Below are positions 23,901 through 35,205 of a stretch of 64,000 bases of DNA, one piece after another (within the stretch, counting starts at the first letter, position 1; every line of letters begins with the position of its first letter). The notes beneath the pieces were generated by a model. It searched no databases, had not been told where the DNA came from, and saw only the letters and a program-made list of their open reading frames with translations. Made by a program: the position numbers and the translations under genes. The stretch covers positions 2,170,001 through 2,234,000 of the forward strand of contig JAVTVJ010000117.1 in assembly GCA_034509425.1 (NCBI GenBank), given 5' to 3'. Source of the DNA: Eopsaltria australis. Lineage: Eukaryota > Chordata > Aves > Passeriformes > Petroicidae.

Positions 23901-26900
23901 CCAGGTTTAAAATTAGCAAGTCATTCTGAGTTCTCTACTCTTACCAATCTGCAAAATGCGATGTATTCTACTCACTGTATTTAATAGCTACAGACAGCTG
24001 AAGCACATCCAAGTCATTTAGCAGTAATATTTATACCAATATATCATCAAACTACACACCTCTAAGTGGTACAGCGAAGATTCCACACAAAAACAACATG
24101 CACCAGTGCAAAGGATCAATTTCCCAATGCAATATTCCAAGTACTTTTGATCTTCTACTACCAGAGAACGTGCCTTTTGTTCCAGTTAAACACAAGAACA
24201 TTAGGAATTTAATTTACTCTAAGATTACACCTACAGAAAATCAGGTCTAAATGAATCACAGAGAAACATCTAAGAAATGACACTCTATTTGAACAACATC
24301 CTCAAATTCCTACACTTTCCCCTCTTCACATAGCAGTTTTTTCATCACCTGTTTTTCCTGCTCTCACAGCATCAGTCACTGCAATACACAGCAAGATCAG
24401 CAACTGAATGACAACATAGAGAAGCTGATTTCATAAAATGACCAACAAAATATGAGATGCATCTGTTTTATCTAACACAGTAGTAAAAGCTGCATTTATT
24501 TAAGTCTCAGGGTTTTTTCCTCTTTGTCTTGCAAAGGATTTCCTTTCCTCTACTTTTGATATTATTAGATAATTTTCATTGCTTGGAAATGTAAGTATTT
24601 TGAAGACAATCTTGTCCTATTCCCTCTAACACAGAGTCAGCCTCTGACTGATCAGTGATAAATTTAGCACATTATCATTCTTAATACTAAATTAAAAAGC
24701 TTTAAACACACTCAGAAATTGAAATTCTCTTAAGCAATCCCTCTTCCAGACCATCTTACTAAAAACTTGCAATCTATGACGTTTAAAACCTGGTTTACCC
24801 ATAAACAGCAAATGCGGAGCTTGCTGTGATGATTCTCCAGTCACTTCCCTCAGTGAAACAAAGTTGGTAAAGCAGATTCTGAGGTGCCCTTTCAAAAATG
24901 CCTGAGCATCAATTGCAGCCATCACATTCTGCACTTCCCATTACTGCTGAGCAAAACCACCACACCTGACCTACTCCTCTGAAGTGATAAATTACTAAAC
25001 TTCATTCTCTGTCTCATACTCCAGAGGAAGGCAACTATTAAAAATGACACTTCTAGCTAAACAGAATATTCACACTCTTTTTTTTTTAATCAAGATGCTC
25101 TTTATTTCCTGTGGCCAGCTTCCCAACATTCAGAACAAAACTTCAAGCCTTACTATGATCTGCCTCTATGATTAAGGACTTGAAAATACTTCAACAAAAA
25201 AAGGGATTTGAAATATTAAGAAACTGAACTTGCTTGCAGATTTATTTATTCTCAAATGCAGAGGAAAACCTATGGCACAGTGTTTATCACAGCCTGCAGT
25301 AAAGCTCTTCTTTATTACTTGTCAATGCACTGAGTTTTGTGGGTAAAAGATGATTATATCAATAAAATTTATGGAGCTTCAAAAAAAAGTTCCATCAAAC
25401 ATTTGGAAAGAAAACATGATATGCAGGATGAGCAATTTTTAAGCAAAAATGAAGCATGAGGCTGAAACCAACTTCAGCAGCAAACGTCTGGATCTACAAC
25501 ACAAGCAGTGTAAATGTACACGGGCACCAAACAAGTAAATAACACACCTGAAATAAAGAGTGGTCTTTGATCCAAACCCTGTCTGACCTACCTCATCTCT
25601 TCGCATTAAAGGAGGAAAACTAAACATGCAAGAATTTGCCAGTGCAAAATTAATGTATAAAACCCAAAAGGGATTCTGAATTTGTGACACCTGACCATGG
25701 GGCACACAGCAGCTTACATTCTGAGAGCTCCAGGCTGCAGGGGCTCTCTGACCCCTGGAAGAATGTTGTGAGGAAATTTATCACCCAGTGCAAGCAGAGC
25801 ATTCACACAAACATCTCAGTTTCTAATTATTCTTAAAATTTCTTACAGAGCTGAGGACTTTGACCATCCTGTTCCAGATGTTTGTTCCAACCCTCCCTCC
25901 AAGTTTCCAGCTCAGCAGCCCATTTTTACTATTTCTCCATAATTCTAACCCAGTCAACTTCCCCTCATTTTCTCCCCTCACTTTCTGTACAACCAACACC
26001 CTCCTACAAAAGCCAACCTCACAATTAAGATTTTTTTTCCTTTCTTATCATAATGTCATTATGGATGTGACCACCTCCAGCTGTTCACATCAGCTCTGTT
26101 TATTGTGTTCGTGTCAACTTTCATTTTTCTTTGTTCATTTTTAGACAAGAAAGAGATGAAGTGTGGTTTATACAGGAGATTGCACCTGCAGCTACCCCTG
26201 ATGAGAGATTGGTTTGGGTGTAAGCAGAGTATCATCAGTTGTTTTCTGAGTGACAATGAAGAGAGTCCACTGAAACAGTGCTTTTGACAGGCAGGCAGTA
26301 AATCTATCCAAAATTTTTCTATTAGTACTTTATAAAATTTTTAATCCTCCTTTCATGTCAAATAAAATGGGAAAAGTTCTAAAACATATTGCATGAAATT
26401 GTAGATGCTACTGTGATAGTATTGAATATAAAATACCAGGCAAGCTGAATGAATTGAATTTATCCATATCCAAGGGGTAGTAGGGGTTTTTTCCACCCCT
26501 GGCTCTAGGGAATAGCTTTACTAAAATATTTTCTTACTGTCCTGACCTACAATCTTCTCTAGGGCACGACAGACTCTTCCTTTCTTGACAGAACAATTCA
26601 AAAAAGAAGAGAGGAAGAGGATTGGTGAACTGAAATTGTGTGGAAGACTCAGCTATTTATATAATTTCAGGGAAGGTGAACAGGGCAGGGAAGGAAAGTT
26701 AAAAGCATTTAGACCCAGACTGTTCAAAGCTTGCCAGCTTTCATCCAGATCCAGATCATAATCAAATTTTGCCAGACAGGTACCAGCTGCCAAAAATCCA
26801 TCTCTTCCTTGTTTTTGCAGAATGGCTCTATTTTTATAATCCACTTTATCTCAAAGAAAACTACAATTCTTGGCCAGGGAGGCAAGAAAAAACACCTTGC

Positions 26901-27354
26901 TGACCTAGCAAAAGTTGCTGTGGCTTATGGCTTCAATCTGAGCAGGCTTCAGGAAATGTGAGTGGCTTTCTGGCACCCATATCACAAATGTCAATTATAA
27001 AAAATAATATATGTATTATTTTGATAAAAATCAGATTTGGAAGTGAAAGAGCTTTGTTTATCTTTTATCTTCTCTTCTGCTCCCTTGAAAGTTATTAGGG
27101 AAACGAGAGATAAACACATAAGACCTGACATCTTTAATACTGAGGGAGAACTCAGGGCCACAAAATTTACAAGCATAGTACTGAATTCCAAATTAGGGCA
27201 GTGTGGAAGTAGGACATCTAATCTGGGCTATATATTTGTGCCTAAGATCTTATGTCTATATTCACATTTATTCAATGAAAACAAAGCTAAGCTTCACTTG
27301 TGTTCTATAGATTCAACATCCCCACTAACGTCAGCAGCACCCAAAATTATTTAA

Positions 27355-27370
27355 TTTTTTTTTTTTTTTT
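27355..27370. repeat. Poly(T) run, 16 bases
   Basis: A homopolymer T run followed by AAAACC. It could be the reverse-strand tail of a retroposed RNA, but no body was recognised next to it. Confidence 0.9.
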
Positions 27371-28276
27371 AAAACCTACTTTTTCTGTTTGAGGGCTTAA
27401 CTTTGAATAGATATAAGGCTTATGAGTTAAAGGAGTTAGAGCTTTAAGTATCAACAATATAAAGTTTATCCCTATTAGCAGCACACTTTCACACAGAAGA
27501 GTAAAGCCTGAGAACTGAATAGAAAAAAATCCAATTAAGGCCTGTATCTCATCTTAATAACACTGCTGACTAAATCAGAAAATATACATTAAAGACAGTG
27601 TGTTAAATTAAATTAGCTCTACATACTGTATTTTAACACTTCCTACCATTTACTGAGAGTACAGGAACAGAGCAGTTTTATGAAAGTACTTAAACCTCTC
27701 CAGCTTCTGCAGCTGAATCTCCAGAATTACAGCTCACATTCAGGATGCAGAGGGAAATTCTCCTGAACAAACAAGTATCAATACAAATAAAGAAGTCAGC
27801 CAAATCCCTTATAAATTATAAACCAGCCCTGTCTGCCAAACAACTGGCCAGTAAGCAGTGGGTGTGTTTAACAACCAAGATTTTAAAAAACTCACAATAT
27901 GCTTTCAAAGTTTTCTTCACCCAGCTAAAAGAGTTCTCCATTTCCACTCTTGATTTGGGTTGGACTGGTCTGTAAAGCTCAAGCCCATATGGAATATGGA
28001 GTGAAGTGCCAGTGTGTTTCTGCCATCCCTGACAAGAACTAGACTACACCACATAATCTCAGCTCCCAAGCATGAAAAGCAGAGCAGCATTCCCTAGGTT
28101 AAAACCAACACTGTGTTTGCTGAGAGATTATGACTTCTGGTTAAATTTCTCCCTGCAGCTTTTGCATTAAGACACAGAATAGCTGAATATCTAAACACAC
28201 TGCAGCGTTACTCAAAAAGTAACAGATTCAGCCTCAAAACTGACATTCACACCCCAGTATCAGCACAGCAATGGTG

Positions 28277-28314
28277 AAAGGATGAGTTACCCTAAGCAGG
28301 GTAATTCATCCTTT
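28277..28314. repeat. Near-perfect inverted repeat, 16-bp arms
   Basis: AAAGGATGAGTTACCC, a 6-base loop TAAGCA, then GGGTAATTCATCCTTT. The arms pair at 15 of 16 positions, and the single mismatch would be a G-T type pair on one strand in RNA. It could form a stable hairpin. No transposon termini or known RNA was recognised around it. Confidence 0.85.
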
Positions 28315-28449
28315 CGTGCAGATGCACCCTGGAACAACCAAGGAGTTTAGACAAGGCTCAGCACAACTCCCCAGCACTGAATAGCAGAGAAGAGTATCTG
28401 AACATAATATTACAACGTGAGATTCTATTCAGCTTGAGGGTAAAAGCAA

Positions 28450-28472
28450 GCTTTATGATGAGGTCATAAAGC
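28450..28472. repeat. Perfect inverted repeat, 9-bp arms
   Basis: GCTTTATGA, loop TGAGG, TCATAAAGC. It is a small perfect stem about 140 bases from the larger inverted repeat at 28277-28314. Confidence 0.85.
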
Positions 28473-31318
28473 AATTTTTACACTGAATTTATGGGCTCAT
28501 TGTAACAGTCATTTCCAAAGCCAGTGACTGGTTTATTAGGAGACTGCCTGCAGCAAAATTGGAAACGGAGATTGCAGAGAACTCGACTGCAATATCCAAG
28601 ACTGAAGCACAAAAATTGTAAGGCAAACAAGTAGGGAGGGAAGGTTTAAGTATGAGGCTTATAAATATCTGAACAAGGACATTTCAGAATCAGCAACATG
28701 AGAAGCCATGATTTACATTCACTTCCATTTGCAGAAATTCACTTTTATTTGAAGATGAGTTTATGCACAGCATGCAGGATTGAAAAATAACCACTACCCT
28801 GAATATTCACACCAGACACCTATTGTTAAATCATGAATAAGTGACAGCAGAGCATTTTCAGCACACATACAAATTGTTTAAGATCCATCTTGCTTCTTAA
28901 CTTAAAAACTCCCACTTGCTTCTTACATTAGCCTTTGTCAAACCACTCTAATTGGCACAACTGTAGACCAAATGTAACCCACAGCTCATCCCAAACAGCC
29001 CAGAAACCCAGAACTGTTCTGCTGCCACAGGGAGAAACTCAAGGATCCTTTAAGGAGGTTCTAGGGAACTCAAAAAGGTTAATAAATATCAAATATTTTG
29101 AGACTCAGTATCAAAGGGAACCTTGGATCATCTCTCATGTGCAGATCCCACCTTGTTTCATTTCAGACAGCGATGTCTGAGCAAAAGCATTTGACAGTGA
29201 ACGTAATTCATGTACTCAAAGACACCCAGTCTGAAACAGAGAGAGTCAAATCCAAAATTACAGAAAATTCCTCAAAACTCAGCCAAGAAAACTGGACCAC
29301 AGCACATTCTCATTGTATCTTTAAATACTTAATTGACTGGATTGTTTACAGTAACTCCCTGATTTGATGGTTTGGAATTTATCTAGCTTTCATTTTAAGC
29401 TACCGATGGTTCTTCTGCTGCTTCCTACTAAAGAGCAGTGTCAAAACAAAAGTCACAGGTAGAAATCCACATTACCAGAGAATGACTGCCTAAGGACGCA
29501 AATGCATCTCCTCAGTTATAACAGGGAATTTGTTCTGGTCATTTACCCACTACCCACTATGTCTGTCCATATACACAGAGACTTAATTATGTGGATAGTT
29601 CAGCGAATCAAAAAACATTTCTAAGATAGTTCTAAATAGTTTTGAGCTCCATAGGCACTTTTAATCCAAGCAGATCTAATTATTGGTTTATAGCAGTTTA
29701 ATTGGGACAAACTCCAGGCATGCTACAGGTGCTGTACAGCAGCCATGCACATCAGGCTCAGGACACAGAGACATTTACTCAGCAAAGAACCCTTTGATGC
29801 TGTTGGAATGTGTATTCTCTACTCAACATAGTTTTGATCAACTGGTTCTTCTACTGCAAAATACCAGTGAAATCAAATTTCATTCCATAAACCTGGTAAC
29901 AGGATCCAGCATGTGCCTTCCCACATCACTGTTCTGCTATACATGTTAAAAACCAAATTTCTGCTTTACAGTCCTCCAACATCCTTGTAATACTATCACA
30001 CAGATCATTGGAAACCTGCAGCTTCTTGGTTGCCAGGACAACTGATTGACAAGCAAAAAGTGCACCAAAATGCTTTTTTCTTCCTATATTTGGTGCAAAG
30101 TTCTGCATTTCTAGATTTTTAGTCCTATGTTGAAGTAACACTCCCCTTGCTGCCATGACTCAGAAGTGTCTGTAGGTCAGACATTCAACACAAAGCTCTG
30201 AACTTAAAAATTAATGCTGGACATTTTATTCACTTAAATAGCAAATTATTTCCTCAATCATGCTGATTTATATTTATAAGCCATTGGGAAACACCTTGCT
30301 ATGTCATAAAACACAAAGGCTTTAGTAATTTTGTTAACACCTTTCCTATGCTGCAGTCACGTTTTCCATGCTGCAGAATCAATTGATGATGAATTAGCAG
30401 TGCTAATGGTCCAAAAGAAACACAAATTAACAGTTCCACCTGTTTATTGCTCAGAGAGAATTGTGAATATTCTCACTGTGAAGGAAGCAAACTCACAGGC
30501 AAAGCAAGTCACTGAAAAAAGAAGAGTCTGTGTTTGCTTCTCAGCCAAACACATGTGAAGCCAAATCTTGCCATGTACAACACTCACTCCAGTTCCTGAC
30601 GGGATGAGCTGATGAGGAACACGGATCTGTGCTGGGAATGTATCAAATACTGCACACAACATTCACCAAAAGCTGGGAAGAGAGCCATGAAGTGCTGCAG
30701 TCCACTTTTTACATTCTTTCTTATTTTCATCTAAAATTACATCTTCTTCAAATCTGGCCATTATGAAGCTAAACTTGTTTCACGCTCAAAACAACTTTAC
30801 ACCTTCAACAGGTAAGATCTGCCACAGAACAGCACAGAGCAGCTTAGGCTGGGGCAGACTCTTGGTAAGCACAGTGCAACTTCCACCTACATAATGTTCT
30901 TCCACCCTGCTACTTTTATTTACTTTTCCTCTGACTCTTTCAACTATTCTCTTTTATTACTTGTATGAACACCGCTAAAAAAAACCTCACTGCACGAAAG
31001 CCAAGAATTCATAGAGAAGCACCTTCCTACCGAGCAAATAGCATGAGAAAGCCCCATGAGGTGAGCTGACAGCTCCCCCAGCACACCACAGGGAAAACCA
31101 ACTCTGCAATTTCCACTCTTAGCCTGATCTTTCTTCACCTTTTTTGTTTGTTGGCTCTAATATAACAATCCAAACACAGAACATCAAGCTGTGCCGAAGG
31201 AAACCAAAGGGAAATATTTATGAGACAAGGAAACCTTTGTTTTTTAATCACATAAAAAAACACAGCACAGTACAACAAAAAACCACAGGTTTTGCTTATT
31301 TTGATGTCATTCCCTTAC

Positions 31319-31443
31319 CTTGACGTGACTGAAATCACCAACTTTGCTGCTTTCTTGGGGATTAAGAGGTTTGGTCTCCACTCTTGGTTTGACAACCTGC
31401 CGGAAAGGACTGGAGAGTGGGAGCCCACTGACACTGATTCCAT
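31319..31443 (-). CDS. TRAPPC9: TRAPPC9 internal exon G (most 3' exon found)
   Basis: This 125-bp exon has acceptor TTTTCCAG and donor CAAG|GTAAGG. It completes the Asp codon and reads [19 protein letters not shown], then [16 protein letters not shown] and DFSHVK, ending in phase 0. In the vertebrate protein this Pro/Ser-rich linker leads into a further C-terminal beta domain starting around TLEAV. I could not find that next exon in the remaining 31.3 kb, so it is probably beyond the left edge. Confidence 0.94.
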
Positions 31444-33796
31444 CTGGAAAACAGAATAAATGGAATTACTAATGCTATGTTTTGTTCCAATTAATTTATA
31501 TGTGTATTATCAAAGGGAGAGAAGAGACACAAAAAGTGATATTAACCTTTTATACAAAAAGATAAAACAAAAGACAAAGACTATTTTGCTGTTTCTCCCT
31601 GGACACCAAAAGTAATTGAACACACCAAAAACTCAATGAAGATCACAGGGAAAGATGGCAACTGCACTCGAAATATCACAACAGAGATGCCAGAGTTAAT
31701 AATATAAAATCAGTTTTAACATTTACAATATTAAAATAAAGATAATAGTTTGTGATTTTCCGTGACGGTGACCCTATCGGATCCTCAGGATCTTTAAAAT
31801 CATTTCTGGTACGAGGATTTCTTTTGCTAGTATTTATTGTGGAAAATGACAGAAAATAGAGATGTTGTGTTTTGTACATCTACTGATGCAAAAATAGATA
31901 AAATGGTTCTCATTTATAAAGAAGGCAGAATGGAAACTCAAGGTTTCCATTGTAAGAGTAAACAAAAAAGCTTAAGAAATACCCTGAGAGGAATGTCCCC
32001 AGTTTGGTGCTTACTCCCAGTCTGGGTACTGGCATTTAGGATGACAGCAAGATACAACACAACAACTTCAGAGTGTCTGTTACTGCCAGCAAGGTGTAAC
32101 TTTGAATGTAAATAAATTCACTGCAGCGTTTTTGAGGTTCTCTACCCAACCACGGCTACATTCTCGGTACAAACTTAAAATAGGTGAAAATTACTGCTGG
32201 ATCAAAAGAATTAGAAGAACAAGAGAATTAAAATAATGAAGCCTTAACAAACAGTAAAACTAGATTCACTATTTATTATTTAGATTTACATCCAAAGAAG
32301 AGCAGGACTTTGTTATTTGATGCTGTGCAGAGCAGCTGCAATCCACAAGCACCAACAAAATACAAGCAAAATCTCATGTACAGCAGCAGACACATACAGC
32401 TGAACACATGGGAAACACCAAATTATTACACAAAACCCAAACACATTTCCTAAATTGCTCCTATGAAATCTTGAGGATATGTTGAGGATACGTTCCTCAA
32501 AAGAAGAAACCGTAAGAACAAGATGGAACATGAAAGGGGTTTTGCTTCATTAAACTTCACAGGTATCCAAATGAGAAAACAAAGGGAGTATTTCCATATT
32601 CACTTACTTGCAATTTCCTTCACTAAGGAATTCTAAAATTCACCTTAGCACTGAATAAATATCCTGTTCTGTCAGTTCCTGAGGGACAGCAGGACAAGAG
32701 GTGAGAGCACCCTGCCCATGCAATGCAGCAGGACCATGAACGAGACAAAATAAAGAAATAAATACAGAACTACATTTGACCACAGGCTTTGAAAGCCACT
32801 CTTTCAAAATGAAAATTAGAAGTTTTAATTGAGGAAAAATATTCTTCTCCAACTGATGAATTATTTTCACTAGTTCTATATTTAGAACAAAAACTGACAC
32901 TGAGTGGTGCATAAAATTGCAAATTAAAACACAAAAAGAACCAAGTATGAAAAACTGCATGGCATTAGTCAGATTTTCCACTTTTTACATGGCATGAGCT
33001 TTATTTCTTTGAGAGAAGAGTAGATTATACCTAAAACAACATCACAGAGATACAACTAATGCCTTCCTTAATTATTTTATCCTTTAAAACCCCATTTTAC
33101 TTTAATTGTCTATGGTGTGGGGGAAGAAAAGACAATAGTTTAAATATTTTCTCTGGCAAGAAGACATTTTTGACTCTCTAAGCTGTATCTGAAAAAGAAG
33201 GTTTTCTAGCAAAGGAGACATCAGGATGAAAGGGAAGTCCAAGGAAACTTGGTAGTGGTTGAACTTTGTGTCTCAGTCTGTGGCACTCTCACAGAGCTGT
33301 TATGCTGCAAATTACTCAGCCCTTCACAGCCTGGACTGCTCAAGGCAACTTTTCTGCCAGAGGACAAAAAAATTAGTTTTCTGCTGCAAGCAATTATTTT
33401 TTTTAATTATTTTGTTTTTTCTGTTCTTTGATCAGGCAGCAATGGGGCAACAGATCCTGCCCAGCTCCTCTGTAATCTATTAAATAGTCAGAATGGGAGA
33501 AATCCTGTTAAAAACCCTGGTAGGATGCAGAACTTAATGACAGCAGGAAAAAACAGTGAGCATCAATGAAGCAGTTCTCCAGAAGTTTTACATTATTTAT
33601 ACTTGTACTTTTTGAGGTTTCCTGCTTTTTATTTTCTCTCATGAAGTTTAAAGAGATGAAGATGCTAAAATCTCCATTGTTTTCTTTTGTCAATCCCTAC
33701 TGTCAAACATCCTGAGCAGCCTTGTACTATAAAAAGAATAATTGTCTTTCCACTCTGTCCAGAAATTTTCCTAATTTCAACAATCCACATTGAATA

Positions 33797-33840
33797 TTTC
33801 CATGGTAACAGCATATGACCAACACTTTTTCCATGGTAAC
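33797..33840 (+). promoter_or_regulatory. Two direct copies of TTTCCATGGTAAC
   Basis: The 13-mer occurs at 33797-33809 and 33828-33840, starts 31 bases apart. CCATGGTAAC matches the right half of an RFX X-box (GTTGCCATGGTAAC), but the left half is TTT rather than GTT-G. The exact repetition is the notable point; binding is a guess. Confidence 0.3.
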
Positions 33841-34444
33841 TGCAAAAACACAGCTTGCCTTTCCAACATCCCAGTCACTGCTGTCACAACAGAGCAAAAT
33901 CTCTTACCAGCATTTCCTCTCTCCTCTCAAATGTTAAGTAAATTGTCAATTTAACTTCATTAGCCACTTTCCCAGCACACTGCACAGAAGAATCCCCCAC
34001 AATTTCTTAGTTGAATGAGGGAAAGTGCATTCAGAGAGTCAAACCTGTAGATTTACAATGTGGTAACAGCACTGAAGGAAGAGGTGGCACAGGACAGCTC
34101 CTGTCCTGTGTCACACTCTGCTGAGCAAGGGGCAGTGGCCTGATCCGGGGCACAAAAATGGATCTGCTTTTCAACAGGTACATCACAGCTACAAGGTCTC
34201 AAACTCCACAGCAAGGCAACACTTAAGAACTGTGCCACTGACAGGAGGACACCACAGAGGTTTGGATTCTGAAGAAGTGTCCAGGCAATTCAATGTCACG
34301 TGAGGTGGAAACAATGGAAGGTTTTAGGCTGAAGTGCTGCTTCTTTCCAGGAGAATTTCATACAATCCAACAGCAGTGCAGACCTGATTCCTGCAGCATC
34401 CTGAACAGCAGCACAGGGACCCTGAGAGGGGCAGGAGGAGGAAT

Positions 34445-34620
34445 CCCAGAATCATTTAGGTTGGAACAGGCATCAGAGATCATCGAGTCCAGCCTATGAC
34501 TGGACATCAGCACATCAACCAGACCAAAGCCCTGAGAGCCACATCCAGTCTTTCCTTAAACACCTCCAGGGATGGTGACTCCACCACCACCCTGGGCCGC
34601 CCATTCCAGGGAGAGCAAGA
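34445..34620 (-). mobile_element. CR1 LINE 3'-end fragment, antisense
   Basis: ATCCCAGAATCATTTAGGTT, GGAACAGGCATCAGAGATCA, TCGAGTCCAGCCTATGACTG, AACACCTCCAGGGATGGTGA and CCACCACCACCCTGGGCCGC are the complement of a CR1 3' end beginning at its tail. It is about 175 bp long and faces head-to-head with the sense CR1 that follows. Confidence 0.88.
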
Positions 34621-34689
34621 GAGGCTGCTGGCCCAGAGCAGGATCCCCTCCTGCAGCCCAGGGATGTTTCTAGGGGGATTCTGCTCCTC

Positions 34690-35205
34690 TAGTCTGCTCT
34701 GGGGAGATCCTCCCCAGACTGTTTTGTCCAGCTCTGGGGCTCCCAACATCAAAAGGACGTGGAGCTGCTGGACCAAGTCCAGAGGAGGCATAAAATATGA
34801 TCCAAGGGCTGGGACACCTCTGCTCTGGAGACAGTCTGGGAGAGCTGGGGCTGTGCAGCATGGAGAAGAGAAGGCTCTGGAGAAAACTGAGAGCCCCTTC
34901 CAGGGCCTAGGAGGGGCCCAAGAGAGCTGGAGAGGGATTTTTTGAAAGGCTATGGAGTGATAGGACAAGGGGAGATGGCATCAAACTGACAGGGAGAAAT
35001 TCTTTATCCAGAGGATGGTGAGGTCCTGGCACAGGTTGCCCAGAGAATTTGTGGCTGCCCCATCCCTGCAAGTGTTCAAAGCCAGGTTGGATGGGGCTTG
35101 GAGCAACCTGGGATAGTGGAAGGTGTCCCTGCCCATGGCAGGAAGGTGGAATGAGATAATCTTCAAGGTTCCTTCCAGTCCACACCATTCTATGGTGCTA
35201 TGGCA
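34690..35205 (+). mobile_element. CR1 LINE 3' end, sense
   Basis: Landmarks in order are TCTGCTCTGGGGAGATCCTC, GTCCAGCTCTGGGGCTCCCA, GACGTGGAGCTGCTGGACCA, GAGAGCTGGAGAGGGATTTT, TGGCACAGGTTGCCCAGAGA and GGAAGGTGTCCCTGCCCATG, then a tail near CCATTCTATGGTGCTATG. This is a typical CR1 last-500-base copy with a TTCTATG-type tail and no intact frame. It looks younger (less diverged) than the copies at 8.8-9.3 kb. Confidence 0.93.

Larger units (their letters stand above)
20911..31318. other. TRAPPC9: Intron 3' of TRAPPC9 exon G (part), no gene recognised
   Basis: About 10.4 kb of AT-rich DNA with unusually few recognisable transposons. Two inverted repeats (28277-28314 and 28450-28472) and a 16-base T run (27355-27370) are the only structures noted. 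I looked for the next TRAPPC9 exon on the minus strand and did not see one. Short frames of 60-120 aa lack motifs. Confidence 0.55.
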
